Of a stretch of DNA of 64,000 nt, positions 12,516-24,715 are shown one piece after another. The stretch's first letter is position 1, and each line of letters begins with the position of its first letter. The stretch comes from Phanerochaete sordida (lineage: Eukaryota; Basidiomycota; Agaricomycetes; Polyporales; Phanerochaetaceae): the NCBI GenBank assembly GCA_019973155.2, contig BPQB01000001.1, positions 124,001 through 188,000 of the forward strand, in the 5' to 3' direction. Under the pieces are notes generated by a model that was not told where the DNA came from, made no database searches, and worked only from the letters and a program-made list of their open reading frames with translations. The translations under genes and the position numbers were made by a program.

Positions 12516-14370
12516 TTATCTCACTTCAGTCCCGGAGTCCGAATCAGTTCCCGCGGCAATGTCGACGGGCTTGTCCATCTGCACAGTAATGACGCTGTCC
12601 GGGAAGCTATACTGAGGCCGGTGGCGTCAGCGCGCTGCAGCCGGCATCCACGCACGCGCCCAACTCACCTGAGGGCGCGCGAATTTGACGCTCTGGCTTA
12701 GCGCGCCGAGCTCAACGCCGCCGGCACCGGTCGTGACGCCGAAGTGCGCGATGCTGCGCATGTACTTGCGTGCGTTGAGGTTGGCAAGGAGCGTATTGAC
12801 GTATAACGCCCCGAGCGGGTACTCGAAGACGCTGAACACGAGGTTCGTAGGGCGCCACGCGATCTGCGGGCAGTCCCAGGCGTGTCAGCAGGGATAGGAG
12901 AGGATAGCCCGAGAGGCGTACTAGGCTGAGGTCGACGACGGCGAGCACAGCGGTCCAGAGACCCGTGTTGATCGTCATCATGATCAGGCGATATATGAGG
13001 CGGTCGGACCTGCGCGAACAGTGAGCCGGCACTAGTGACTAGGCTCAGCGGCTAACCTGCGGAAGACCATGTGGCGCTTCTGCTGGAGCAGAATCGACAT
13101 CCATGCAGCGATGAGGACATCGACGAACGCCGACACAGCTCGGCAGCTGACTGACATGTGCTAGGCTTGGGGTAAGATGCAGATGCGGAAAGTATATTGA
13201 ACACTGACCACATTGCGCGGGACTGACCAGAAGTCGGCGACAGGTAGGCCTTCAGACCTATATCACGCTCAATGGGCTGCCTGGAAATGTGGTAAAGCAA
13301 GACTCACAAAGACCAAGCGGTCCAGACTATCCACGTAATCGATGAGATCCTCCCTCATAACAGTGCGGGCCATGCTACGTACCGGAAACCCCAGCTATAT
13401 CGGCAGTCAGCGCCCAATGTAACTTCGATTGAGTTGGATAATACGCACCGAATTGCCATGTCGCAATGATAGCCTACACAGTGGGGCGGTGATCAGAAAA
13501 GGTTGAAGTCGATAATGGTATACAAACCGTCAAGACAAGGCAGACCCGTATTACGACGCCTCCGCCAGAGACTACGGACCTAGTTAGTACGGCGTATTAG
13601 ATGACGAGCACGGAAGTTAGACTCACATCGATAAATCCTGTAGAGGAAGAAGAGCTGGACGACCAATGCCACGACATACTGATACTACTGTCGGTGAAAT
13701 TACCTCTCGTCAATCGAAGGCGGATACGCACCGAGACCAAGGTTCGAATCTGGGTCGGTATACATGAGTATGGCGAGCGAGATTTCGCAGCCAGGCGGAC
13801 GTACAATCAGAGGCCTAAGTGTGAATGTCAGTTCAGCTCCGACGGAGACAAGCAAACGAAAATCTCACCAGGGAATAGAAGAGGTGATGAGGCTCGTCGG
13901 AGTAGCCATCAAGGGGAAGACTAGGGAGACAGTCAAATACGTCGTGGAAGGTATATCGTATGCACGTACTGCCTGCCAAGCCAAATGTCTCGATCATAGT
14001 GTTCAGGATCCATAGGCTCGCCACCTGATAGAGCGGAAGTCGTCAGAGGGACGCAGACCCGAGCTAGATCAGCTGCTTTACTAGAAACTTTAGAGAACGA
14101 GGATCGGACTCGTAGCTGTGTATTGCTAGTCAGAGCATGCCGGCGGAGGTGCTAGTGCGTGAACGCACTTCATAAAGTACAGGAATCTGGAAGCAAAGAG
14201 GGGAATGAGTACGATTCAAGACAGCAGAAAGGAGTACTAACGTACGTTTGCATACCAGCAGCCCCCCAAAGGGCCCAAGATAGAGCAACGCCGACTATGG
14301 TGGCGATATACTGATCCAAAGGGTTGTGCACGGCGCACTCGAGCATCGGGATACCTGTGACGTTGGACAT
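12516..14370 (-). CDS. DUF6534 multipass membrane protein, copy C
   Basis: ATG at 14370 starts the exon with NPLDQYIATIVGVALSWALWGA. Later exons show LASLWILNTMIETFGLAG (about 14020-13970), DVSLRFLQLF-like blocks near 13.6 kb, CRAVSAFVDVLIAAWMSILLQ (about 13150-13080), the TGLWTAVLAVVDLSLV helix (about 12980-12920) and FEYPLGALYVNTLLANLNARKYMR (about 12840-12750). The last exon gives VITVQMDKPVDIAAGT and stops at 12516. It is closest to copy B in the first helix and to copy A at the C-terminus. A dozen or so short exons are expected, so internal boundaries are approximate. Function is unknown. Confidence 0.7.
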
Positions 14371-15731
14371 CGTTGCAGCCGGTCTCGAGAGGTCGTCTGT
14401 GGGGTGCTTCGGGTTCTGTTGCGCGTCTTATACACTTGTCGGGGCACGCAATCGGCACAGAGTGGGCAAATACGGCGGGCGATCTTCACCAATAATTCAG
14501 TTTGACACTAGTCGCGACGTCCGTCCCAAAGTTTGTGTGCTTCCCCGCGGACGTCGCGTATGTAGTATACTTGCATCCGATGCCGTCCGCTGCTGCCGAC
14601 GGCAACGAGCGCGGAAGGCGCTCATAACTGCTTCTATAGGTCGCCGGCACGAGGACCGAGCGACTGCGAGGATAGGTTCAGTCATGGAGGGAGCAGTGTC
14701 TCAGGCACGGCATACTGACCTACTTGACTGTGTACCGGTTTCGCCCGCTCGGACTCCACGTCAGCCCGATAATTCGAGGCAACGTAGGCGAGACGGTAGG
14801 GGCTCGACGCCGAAGTAAAAATGTCCCTTAAGTTCACGCCGCTGCTGGCTCTCCGCGCACGAGGCGACACAGGCGATGCGCGTCGACATCCTGGGGCTCG
14901 ACTAGCGCTCTACACCGAGGGCGATTCGACTTCAGAGACACTTATCTGCCGAAGAGCGCGATTTGTCGCCCCGCCCCGCATCGGCCAAGTTGAGCTAGTC
15001 TGCTGATGTGTTATCCTGGGTTTGGTGGCCCCGAATTGAGGCGGAGGCTGCGCAACACCATGAGCGGGCCCCTGCGAAATATCTGCTGCGGACCCCAACG
15101 CTACACGATTTAGAAACGCGACTGACTTGTACAGACAAAGCAAACCTACTGTGGACATTGCCTGAGCGGGCGGTGCAATCTATCGCGAGGAAGGGGAGGT
15201 CAGCGGACAATTTGCGTGATGGCTCGGAGGTTTAGGTCATAATTTTAACTCTCTGACTCTTCCAGGAGACGAAAATGCATCTGCGCAATGACAACCCACG
15301 TAAACGTCTTGCACACAGCCGCGTGGACGAGAGAATCAGGGCGAGACAACGTCGTAGAGGCCCAGGGTGCAGGGTCTGCGAAGTTCGTTGTTGCCCTTTG
15401 TTGCCTCGGGTACGTGAGCGCGAGCCGCTTGTCGGATGTCAAATATTCAGAGTCCGCAGGTCCCGCTTTAGAAACTCCTGTAGTCATCCTGACGACGTCG
15501 GACCAGCATGAACCGCAAGTCCGTGAAAAGTAGATAGGCCCTCATCGAGGGAAAATATCCTTGAAAAACTGCTGTCTCCTGCTAGTACATCAACGTTCAT
15601 CTCGACGCAGCCGCTGCCGAAAATCCCAGGTCGCAAGTCGGCTGTCCTCGGATAAAAAACTCTATTCTGCGAGGCTATCGGACGACGTGGTGAGTTTTAA
15701 GCTCCTCACAGGTCTCGCGACGCTTATATAT
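14371..15731. other. intergenic, no gene seen
   Basis: Spacer between DUF6534 copy C and epoxide hydrolase copy 2. There are open frames of up to 164 codons but without motifs, codon bias or splice patterns. I found nothing to report. Confidence 0.45.
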
Positions 15732-16932
15732 CTATAACAGAGCTGGTGGAATGACAGCCTGAGAAGGCTGTGTGCTTTGAATCCACGCGTCGAGGTCGTT
15801 GGCGATGTGCACGGCGTGTGACAGAATGCACCAGTGATCTGCGTCATACTGTTTTGTCGTGATGCTGTGTCTGCTGAACACCTCATGGTTGAACATCGCG
15901 TGCCCGCTCTCCGGCGGGCAGACGTGGTCGTCCCGGGCCGCAGCGAAGAAGATCGGTGAACTCGCAGGGGGAAACATGCGCTCCGGAGGGATCTCTGCAG
16001 CATCCCAGGAAGCATGTCAGCACGCCTAGCCTGCTAACAGCAATGACGGAAAAAGACGGGACGCACGTAAGTCGTCTTTTGCTGACAACTGGCTCGTCAT
16101 GACCTTGTACCAGCAGGTCGGCGCCGCGAAACCATTGCGTCTGAAGGTCTCAACGAAACGCTGTCTGTCATCGTCCGAAATGTATGGAGTAGGCGGGGCG
16201 CTGAAGCGTTGAAGTAAACCGTTTTTCAGCGCGCCGACCGGCATGATGTGCGTCTTCCAGACCGTATGGTCACGCGGGTACAGCAGGCTGACGAATGAAT
16301 CTATCTGCAGGACTCGTCAGTCGCTGTCGGCAGGCTTTGTGCACAAGGACTTACGTGCGCTTGAATTATAGCGTCGACATCGGGCTCGCTGAAGAAAAGC
16401 CAGTAGCCGCACTTTTCATGCCCGTATTCCACGCGTTGGCGCTCCAGGAGCGCATGGAAATCCTCCGGAGGCACCACCGGCAGGAAGGGCACAGCAAGGA
16501 ACGTGTACCCGAGGAAGCGCTCCGGGAAGTGGCTCGCAAGGCGCGACACGAGGAGGCAGCCCCTGGCGCTGCGATTAGGAACGGTGGCAGTTTGCAGGGA
16601 GTGAACGGGGCTCACCAATCGTGGCCGACGGCGATGACCTTGTCGAGCTTCTCCGCGTCGAGCACGTCGACAATATCCCTGGTCATGAGGCTCGGGACGT
16701 ACGCCGCCGGATCCGTCGGCTTGTCGGTCCCGCCGTAGCCAAGCATGTCGGGCGCAAGCACGCCGTAGCCCTTGTCCTTCATCCGGGGCGCGAGGTGGCG
16801 CCAGTCCCAAGACGTCGAAGGAAAACCATGGCAGAAGAGCAGCGTCGGCCGCGACTGCTGAGGCGGCCAGAAGTAGTAGTGATATGTCAGCCCGCGAGAG
16901 GTGGCAGTGTCCTTGTAGAGAGATGCATCCAT
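15732..16932 (-). CDS. epoxide-hydrolase-like alpha/beta hydrolase, copy 2
   Basis: Exons 16932-16616, 16562-16355, 16304-16067 and 15994-15732 close in phase and give 341 residues. Motifs are the same as in copy 1: HGFP at about residue 35, PDMLGYGGTDKP, nucleophile Asp in GHDW, and a His in YDADHW. Cap residues follow in the second and third exons. All three intron positions and phases equal those of copy 1, so the pair arose by duplication of a spliced gene. The second intron here is 50 nt and not a multiple of three, unlike the in-frame 57-nt intron of copy 1. The C-terminal tail is a few residues longer. It lies just downstream of the P450 gene, both on the minus strand. Likely epoxide opening on a terpenoid or lipid; substrate unknown. 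Confidence 0.88.
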
Positions 16933-17707
16933 AGCAGCTGAGGATACGACCGCCCTCGTCTGCGTATATTTATGCAGTGCGCTGCGCCGCTTGGCAGCAC
17001 TATCGAGCATGTGTGTGCAATGGGGGATAAAACGAAGGCAGTGCAGATATTCTGCGATCGGAGTCTGGCACTATCATGCCACTGCAGGGTTCTCTGTATG
17101 CTGCTCGGCCATCTATACGTTCCGACCTCTCAATAAAGCAGGATAGTCCGCTCCTAGGGCTGCATTAGGCGTCCATAAGTACTACATGGTGCACGAGTTT
17201 CCCGCGCGATTGTGTTGCGCAATTCCTACGTTCGAAAAGAGGCGAAGCTCCTGTCGAATTGCAACGCGAGGTGCCGGAAGCGCCACATATACGGTCTCGA
17301 AGTTACCTTCTCCAGCGCATTACTCGATTTTCCAACACTTCTCATCACCGCCCGACACAACTTCCGCAAGAGCGGACATCTAAGACTCGAAGTTTCAGCC
17401 TGTGGGAAGCACCCGCCTGACAGATGTACAAAGACTTGGTAGCCGGATCGATAGCTCAGCGGCCGTGTATCATAGCGTCCCTGCTCTGAGGGATAGAGTC
17501 GCTCGAATGAATTGTCCGATTAATACGTATTACAAGGGGAGTAGTAGGATGTCAAGGATAGTGATGTATATATGCTACAGTCTATGTTGTTATACGAAGC
17601 AATAAATAGCTAAAAGAAGGGAGTGTTCGTGCAGCGCACAACAAGGTCCATTACTAAGGCTACAGTGGTATGTGTCCGAAATCCTGCAAGCTACAATACG
17701 ACTCTCC
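16933..17707. other. intergenic: promoter side of epoxide hydrolase 2
   Basis: A TATA-like AT stretch (minus strand ATAAATATA, 16965-16973) lies about 35 nt upstream of the ATG of epoxide hydrolase 2. The remainder up to the P450 stop codon is AT-richer and has no gene. Confidence 0.4.
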
Positions 17708-19920
17708 CTACGGAGCGACGATCCGACGAAGCAAATCTACCTTTTCCTGCGAGCGCGGCCGGAGGATGCAGTTAAACTGTTTGGGAAGGCTGGTACGAAC
17801 GTAGGTGAGCAACCGAACAACGACTCAAAAGTGTGAGACGTACCAGGTAATGCGGGAGTAGAACTCAGGCGCGAGACCTTCCCGGGGAGGGCGGATCTCC
17901 AGAGTGGCCAGCAGCGTGGCAATCGACGCGAAGAGCGCCTCTTCAGCGAATGCCTTCCCAGGACAAAGTCTGCAGCAGCGTGAGTCTTCATGCGCTCGAA
18001 GACAGATGGCTGCACATTACCGTCTACCGAAACCGAAGGCCCATGTGCTTGTATGCGGGGTGGGGTGCTCCTTGTCCATGAAGCGCTCGGGGATGAACTG
18101 GTCGGGCGGGTACTTCGCGTTCGGCTCCATTGCGATGCTCCTGTGTGTTCAAATTTAGTGGATCATCCAAACATGTACGGACCCCAAATCGTCGCCGCAC
18201 CAGTTGTTGACAAGGACGATAGTGTCCTTAGCGATGCGGTACCCGTCGCGTTCGTCGTCGTCTTCGGCGCAGCGCGCGATACCTAGGCCAATCAGCACAA
18301 ATTCCGACCGGGGGACGGCACGGAACTCACTGAGCGGGAGCATTGGATGCCATCGGATTACCTCCTGGATGAGGGCATCGACATAAGGCAGACTAGGCTT
18401 ATCAGACATGCTGGGCAGGCGTTCTGAGCCTACTATAGAATCAATTTCCTGCTGTGCTAGAGCCTGCTTATCTGGGTTGAGCGCCATGGCGATTATAAAC
18501 ACCGCGAGAGTGCCAAATGTCTGCGTATCGTGTCAAGTTAGCTATAACTTACTTTCGAGTAAAGGACGGGCCACATACCGACTCTCCACCGGCTTCAATT
18601 GAAGTCGGGAATTAATGAGTCACGGAACTATATCAGTCCAATCGTGATAGATTCTCACCGGCGAACATAGATCCTGTCGTTGATGAGCATACGCGAGAAT
18701 CGCAACAAGGCGACATGGACGTACCCGCGGTCCACTTGACTCGTTCGTCCATCTCAGGTGTCAGCGCGCCGTGGGGCATGCTGGCGAGGATGTTGCTGAC
18801 CATGGACGGGTCTGCGGTGCCTGCGGCCTGTCGCACTCTGATAAGGATGCTGAAACGCCGGGAGAGTGGCAGAACTCCGACGTACGAAAGCCCCCTTCGC
18901 GCGCTCGAAAGGCAGCGTGACGAACCGCTCGAACATGCGCCGGCCGTGCGCCGCCTGGCGCTGGAACGGGACCCAGCGCGGCAGGTGCTTCACTAGATCC
19001 AGGTGAGCGTCCGGAAGGCGATGTATGGAGCGCCACGCACGGATTGGAAGCACGTCGCAGAGGTACGCGCCGGGCTGCAAAGCGACGGTGACGATCGACA
19101 TGACCTCTTCCGCGAGACCGAGATACTGAGGGTGTATCAGCCGGTACCAGAGATAAAGCGTAGATGAAGCTCACCTCAGAGTCCGTGGCGCGCGCGGATA
19201 TACCGTACGTCACAGCCAGGATAATCCGTGAGGCGCACCTAAACAGAGGGGTCCGATGAGCAGATCGCCTTTTGACGACTATCTGAACATACAGTCTGGT
19301 CAGCTCGTAAAAATCGCTTGGGTCTTCGACAATGTCGAGGGCGAGTTTTGCTGCATAATGTTCGACCACGGAGCGATACTGTTTCACGGACGTCGGGTTG
19401 AGCGCCACAAGTGCCAACTTCCGCGCGGCCTTCCACTCAGGCCCGTACGGCATCAGCGGCATGGCCTGAAGCACGAACATCAGTAAAACTAGCGGAGGTA
19501 GTGGTACCGTATACTCACCCTGTTGAGGCCCATGAGCTCCCCTAGGAATGTCATTACAGGCCGGCTCGAGTAGTTGTTCGCGCGCTTGTCGAGGAGCTTT
19601 TTCGCGGCGCTGGCGCTGTTCAGCACGAGCAAGCGTTTGTGTAATATCCGGAGGCCCAGGAAGTCGCCTGCGAGGATTGTGAGTCTCCAGACGCGCTTCC
19701 ATCCAATCGGGGAAAGTAGCGCACCAAACTGGCGTCTCAACGACGTCCCGAAGCGAATCCATTCAAACCCGCCCGTCAGGTCCGCCATGTTCCCCAGGAG
19801 CGGCAGCCCTCGAGGTCCCGGGATGACGGGGGTCCGCGGGCGAAGGAATGCGAAAGCAGAAAGGAAGGTGACTAATGCTACAAAGATGGAAAGAGCGGGA
19901 TAAAGTCCAGAATGGTCCAT
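17708..19920 (-). CDS. cytochrome P450 monooxygenase
   Basis: The gene starts at ATG 19920 with an N-terminal membrane anchor followed by the proline-rich hinge VIPGPRGLPLLGN. Exon 1 ends at 19725 and the 57-nt intron 19724-19668 is in frame. The I-helix AGGES block is built from a 15-nt exon (18673-18659) and a 14-nt exon (18592-18579). ExxR is EVIR in the exon starting at 18520. Then come PERF and the haem loop FGFGRRLCPGK, whose RR/L junction spans an intron. The last exon is 17789-17708. All class-defining residues are present, so it appears functional. By family it would be an ER-membrane, CPR-dependent oxygenase of the multi-intron basidiomycete type. Its neighbours suggest it oxidises the product of the terpene cyclase at 22.7 kb. 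Confidence 0.88.
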
Positions 19921-19977
19921 GGTGAAAGCCCCAACGAATTAAGAAAGAAAGAAGCTGCAAAGGATAAAGTAAGGTAA

Positions 19978-20020
19978 AGAGAGAGAGAGGGAAGAAGAGG
20001 GGAAAGAGGGGGGAAATTGG
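19978..20020 (-). promoter_or_regulatory. pyrimidine-rich leader of the P450 gene
   Basis: On the minus strand this is a run of almost only C and T, ending about 55 nt before the ATG at 19920. CT-rich blocks next to the transcription start are a common fungal promoter feature. No factor-specific site is visible. Confidence 0.4.
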
Positions 20021-22599
20021 CGTCTGGGCGGAATCCTTGAATCGCTTCTCAATTTAATGGGAACGAGGAATAGGTTGGTTGTGGGCTCTGCTGCGCCATG
20101 GACTGCCCGCTGAGGTCAGACGCAATACGACGCGGCGAATACAATGGGGAATGATCAAGGGCTCAGCTCGCCGCTGAAGACAACATGGATGCACCGCCTT
20201 CTGTGTCGCCATTCGACAGGGGCCATATCCTGCAAGCGATTCTAGGGGACAATGATCTTCCGGGCGATACCCTGGGAGACTATCTACTCACCATCGCTCC
20301 ATTTTGTGGTGAGTCAGATGGGATGGGACAGGCGCAGTTTCACTACGCTGCTGTAGCCCTCTTGGGTACGGTGAAGCTGTACCGTAAGTTCATTGGGAGA
20401 CTGCGGACACCAGGGCCCGCCAGAATTTGACGCAATACGACACGGACCTTGACACGGCTACATGGTGAATGTGCACCGTATCCAGCTGCACCGATAGTTG
20501 TGACTCAGATTGTTTGAGGCACAGAGACACGTATATGTTACGGGTTGGCCCGCAATGTGTGAACGCCACAAAGCCTGAGCTTGACTGCCATCCGATGCCG
20601 GTGGGCCTCGGAAGCCTGCCTTGTTCAATCCTTGAGCACTCCGACGGCAACGGATGACGTGAGTCATGCCAAGGACCGTATACCGTGCTACCCGACCTTC
20701 TGCCACGTCCGCCGCAGGAGCTGACAGCGACCCGCTGAGGAGCGCGAGCCATCTACCGCAGCCAATGCGGCGCAGAATGGTGCTGACATGTTCATCGCGT
20801 CAGCTTTGCGATCAGGTTTCAGAGGAGACGTAGCAGCTACCTCGCTATGACTCCTGATCAGGGTTTGGATGCAATCGCGAGGCGCGGCTCCGCGTCTCGT
20901 CTGCACAACGTGGCTCTCGCGTGCGGACGCCCACAGATCGCCGCCCCACCGACGAAGCCGCGCAGATCAAGGAACAGAGCCGTTTGCCTCCGTCTTGCGG
21001 AAGAGGAATGCACGTGGCGCTGTACCTCGGGAAGACTGGGAGGGGGCACAGGAACGATGCCAGAGTCCACGTTGTCGACAGATTCCCGGGGAGTGTAACT
21101 TGGCCGCAGGGGAGTGGCTCCGGGGCGTCGCGCACAGCATCGTCGCGATTCCGGCCATCCGCGCCTTTGGATCATGTACCGTCCGAGATTGGCCAGTCGC
21201 CTGCCTAGATCAGTGCTCTCGAGAAACAAAATCCCTGGCGTAGGATCGGTTCGGCGTTGCCCCGAGCTCTTCAACACCTACTTCCGTATTAGACGAACGG
21301 GGCGTTGAAACGGCGGCTGGAAAATACCGCTGAGAAAATTCCACGTGGGCTTGTGCACCGCCCTACACGGTGTTGAACATCCAGGCCCGACAAAAAACGC
21401 GCAGGATTTACTGCGGCAGTCGTTATACTGTTAACGCAGACATGGAGAAGGGGCGGCAGAAAACGTGCGCTGACCTGGCAATGCTGACGACAGCGGCGCA
21501 ACATCCGTCTCGCGGAGCACTCGATAGCACGGCCCTGCGAGGTTGGAGTCATGCGGAGCCGTTTCACCTCAGGAGTACACGCGGTTGGTTGTGTAGTTCG
21601 AAGACACAGGCCGCTGTCGTCAATGCGGAAAGCATCCGCGACGGACTACCTCTCTCGGTCGGTGATCTGCTTGGCGTCGCCCTGGCTGTGGTGGCGGGAT
21701 AATGCCACGTTTTAGCTGCAATGTAGACGGAAGCAAACAAGTACCGTTGGCAAGGCGACAGCACCCCGCATTTCTCGTGGATGAGGTTGATCGTGAAGAC
21801 AGGAGTTCAAAAAGCGGTGAAAATATAAAATAAATTCCGATAGACGCCCGAAGCGCGCCTCGAAGTCAGGCTCGGATCCGCAGGGTCAGTCCTAACCGCG
21901 ACGCCCCGCGCCTCGCTCCGCCGCGAATGACGCGACTAATCGTGTTCCCCGGTGTATTGAAACCTTGCAATTTGCATAACACAGCTCTGTACTACGTCCG
22001 GGCCGCCTCCGTGTCTTGTACGGCGCACAAACCGCCGGGTACTGGTACGCAGAGCTGTCAGGTTCCACGGCAAACATTGATCTGACGGCCTCGCAGCGAC
22101 CGTAGGGCACCGAGGCAGGACCCACATCTCCTAGTCGAGGTGCGGCAGGCAGCGCCTGGACCGCGAGCAGATCATCTGCCACCGCGACTCGGTGCCTGTG
22201 CCTGCTGGGTTCTCGACCGCATCGGTTCAGGCCCGCCGGGTGGATGAGGGCTGCGCAGCCATACTACACCGTCCGATCTGCTCGGTTCGTTTCAGCGCGT
22301 AGTCGTGGTGACGGCAGGTAGTAGGAGGCCGACGGCCACGTTCGCGCGTGCACGGCAGTGCCTCTACGCGTCTTCATTCTCGTTTTCCTCACGTTCACCC
22401 GCTTGGACGCTGGATTGGCGATGCAATCCTCTGGGAGGAGACCACATCGCTTCCTTGGCAAAGGCTGCGGCGAACGCGTAGGTCTCACCGTGCACTGCCC
22501 GTGTTGCATTGCGCGCTGGTACTCTGTCCGGCGGCCTCGCCGGCTAGGCATGGGCACGAAATCCTTGCGTGTTATGCCAATTCAACGAGCACGCAAAAA
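20021..22599. other. spacer between divergent P450 and terpene cyclase
   Basis: About 2.6 kb separates two divergently transcribed genes. One ATG-started frame at 20185-20430 (+) encodes 81 residues with FDRGHILQAILGDNDLPGD; I do not recognise it and it may be an exon of a decayed gene. The rest shows overlapping GC-rich frames without motifs. Confidence 0.4.
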
Positions 22600-22606
22600 T
22601 ATAAAA
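22600..22606 (+). promoter_or_regulatory. TATA box of the terpene cyclase gene
   Basis: TATAAAA occurs 111 nt before the ATG at 22717. It is followed by a pyrimidine-rich stretch (about 22625-22685) suited to a transcription start. This is the clearest core promoter in the window. Confidence 0.6.
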
Positions 22607-22716
22607 GGTGAGATGCTGGGATCCGTCTTCCATTCATCACTTTCATCACCTTCCCAACATACCATCCGCACTACCACTTGTCTCCTCAGATCCAAATAAC
22701 TCTCCCGCCTTACAAT

Positions 22717-23943
22717 ATGTTGTACGATCTTGCAGCGCGCATTCAGCAGGCTCGTTCGCAGTAAGTTGAATTCCCCGCCTCACTGACCGCACACGGCTTA
22801 CAAATATCAAACAGGGACATGTTTACCCAGGGTGCCCTCGGGAGCGACTCGGCATCCAACGGACGACAAACTGAAATTGTGCGTACAACGAGACACTCAT
22901 TAGCTTCCACGAGACTGAGACGCAGGTGCAGGAAGAGATATGTCGCGACGCCCTCCACCGCTTCATCGAGCGCATTCAAATTGCCCCAGCAAGAATAGAA
23001 GCAGACCCTACGGGCACCATCGCGCGGAGCCTGGCGGCCACGGTCAACTCCTGGGGCTGCGTCGACCTCTCCACGCCCGCGTACCAGAAGCGTTTCGCGG
23101 CCGCGGTCGGCATCACGACGCTCGTCTTCCGACACACGCGCCTCGAGACACAGGCGTACATCGCGGTGTACGCTTTCCTCGCGATCTGCCTCGACGACCT
23201 CGCCGTCCCGGAGGACGCGCTCGTGGCCTTCGCGCCGCGGCTGCTCGCGGGCGCGCCGCAGGGACACTGGGTGCTCGCGCGCTTCGTCGCACACCTCGGC
23301 GCCGCGCCGCGCCTCTTCGCGCCGTTCAGCGTCGCCGCGATGGTGTCCTGCACGGTGCAGTTCGTCAACTCGACGCTGCTCGACCGCATGGGCGCCGTGC
23401 GCCTCACGCCCGGCTCGCTCCCGTACGTGCACTACAAGCGCGCGATCAACGGCGTCGGCGAGGCCTTCGCACTGTTTGCGTGGGAGGCAGAGCGGTTCCC
23501 CGACTCCTCGCGCTATCTCCAGATCTTGCCGTGAGTTTTCCCGCGGGTGTATCGCGGAATGGGGCCATAAACTGATGCATTTATTCCCGCAGAGATCTGT
23601 GTCGGTTTATGGAATACGCGAAGTACGTACACCACGGCTGCTGTGCGATTCATACTGACGTTCTTTCAGTGACATTCTCTCATTTTACAAGGAAGAGCTC
23701 GCGGGCGAGCAGGACAACTTTGTGCACGACATCATGGCCGTCTCTGGGCTCGATGCACCGCAAGTCCTGTCCGACCTCGTCGACGCGGCCGTAAAGACTG
23801 TACAGCGCGCTAGGATTGTTCTTCAGGACAGTGAAGAGCTGAAGGTGTTTGAGAGCATGTTGGAAGGATACATCGCTTTCCACTTCACAGTCTCTCGCTA
23901 CCGACTGCGTGAGATTTATTCCATGCCACCTTCTCCGAAGTAG
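22717..23943 (+). CDS. TRI5-like terpene cyclase (trichodiene-synthase family)
   Basis: Five exons close in phase: 22717-22760, 22815-22878, 22926-23530, 23593-23622 and 23670-23943, giving 338 residues. The NSE metal-binding triad is intact as NDILSFYKEE, with its Asn codon split by the last intron. Following conserved elements are the EQDN..HD helix and a C-terminal SRYRLREIY (the RY pair of this family). The first metal motif is LDDLAVPED: the DD pair is there but the third Asp of the usual DDxxD/E is displaced. Length is a little below fungal trichodiene synthases (about 375-385) and fits shorter basidiomycete relatives. By family it ionises farnesyl diphosphate with Mg2+ in the cytosol to make a sesquiterpene; the product is unknown. 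It is divergent from the P450 across 2.8 kb. The second intron (47 nt) is inferred because no other splice keeps the frame. Confidence 0.88.
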
Positions 23944-24715
23944 ATATAGATCATGGACTCGGCAACTGGACCATAGATACAAGCACAGATATATAGACGG
24001 ACATACACATAGATACACCGAATTCGAGCTTAATATCGTTATATCTGTCATCGGCCTCTGCTCGCCGTTATCCAGCTTGCTGAGTCGAATACTGGAGTTG
24101 CCAAATCAGGATATGCTCCGGAGTTTCCCGGGACTCCGCCCGCTGCTCGAGCGAACCGCGGTCTGCCAGCTTGCTCCGCAACCACGATGTTCATTGTCCG
24201 AAGATGATACCGCAGCTACTAGCCACCGCGTGCGTCGCTCAGGTGATAATATCAGAGGCTCTCGCAACGACATCTCTGGTTTTAAAATAACACCTCGCGA
24301 TGGTCATTCTCCGCTGTGTAGGGTAAGTGCGACGCTTTATTGGGCTATAGATCAGAGACGTCTTACGAAAACTCCCATGTCAGTCATTACATCGAGCATT
24401 TGAATCCTCCAGGCCATAGTGGTGCTGTCTGAGGCACAGCATCCTGTGCGCTGTGCTTCGCGCCGCCTCGAAGAGCGCGGAGACCATCACTTGCTGCGTG
24501 AATGTATCTCTCACTACTTCCTCGACATCATCGCAGAGCTGCGTGAGAACTACATGAACTGTTACAGGGAAAAAACGTCCTCACTAGGTCCGAGGACAAC
24601 GATTGAGTGTTCATCACTGGATGCCTCTCACAACGTCGTCGAGAACCATATAAGCAGCGCGGCGCTATGAAGCCGCATCCCAGCCGCATCCTCGTCGTGC
24701 AGCACACTCGTCCCA
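23944..24715. other. intergenic, no gene seen
   Basis: 3' flank of the terpene cyclase, AT-richer at first, and 5' flank of DUF6534 copy D. No supported frame. Confidence 0.45.

Noticed and set aside
13738..13750. tRNA B-box-like GGTTCGAATCT
   Set aside because: No A box or cloverleaf arms fit around it, and it lies inside a DUF6534 coding region (copy C).
22879..22925. Frameshift in the terpene cyclase N-terminus
   Set aside because: A 47-nt GT-AG intron with proper phases restores the frame, so no mutation is needed.
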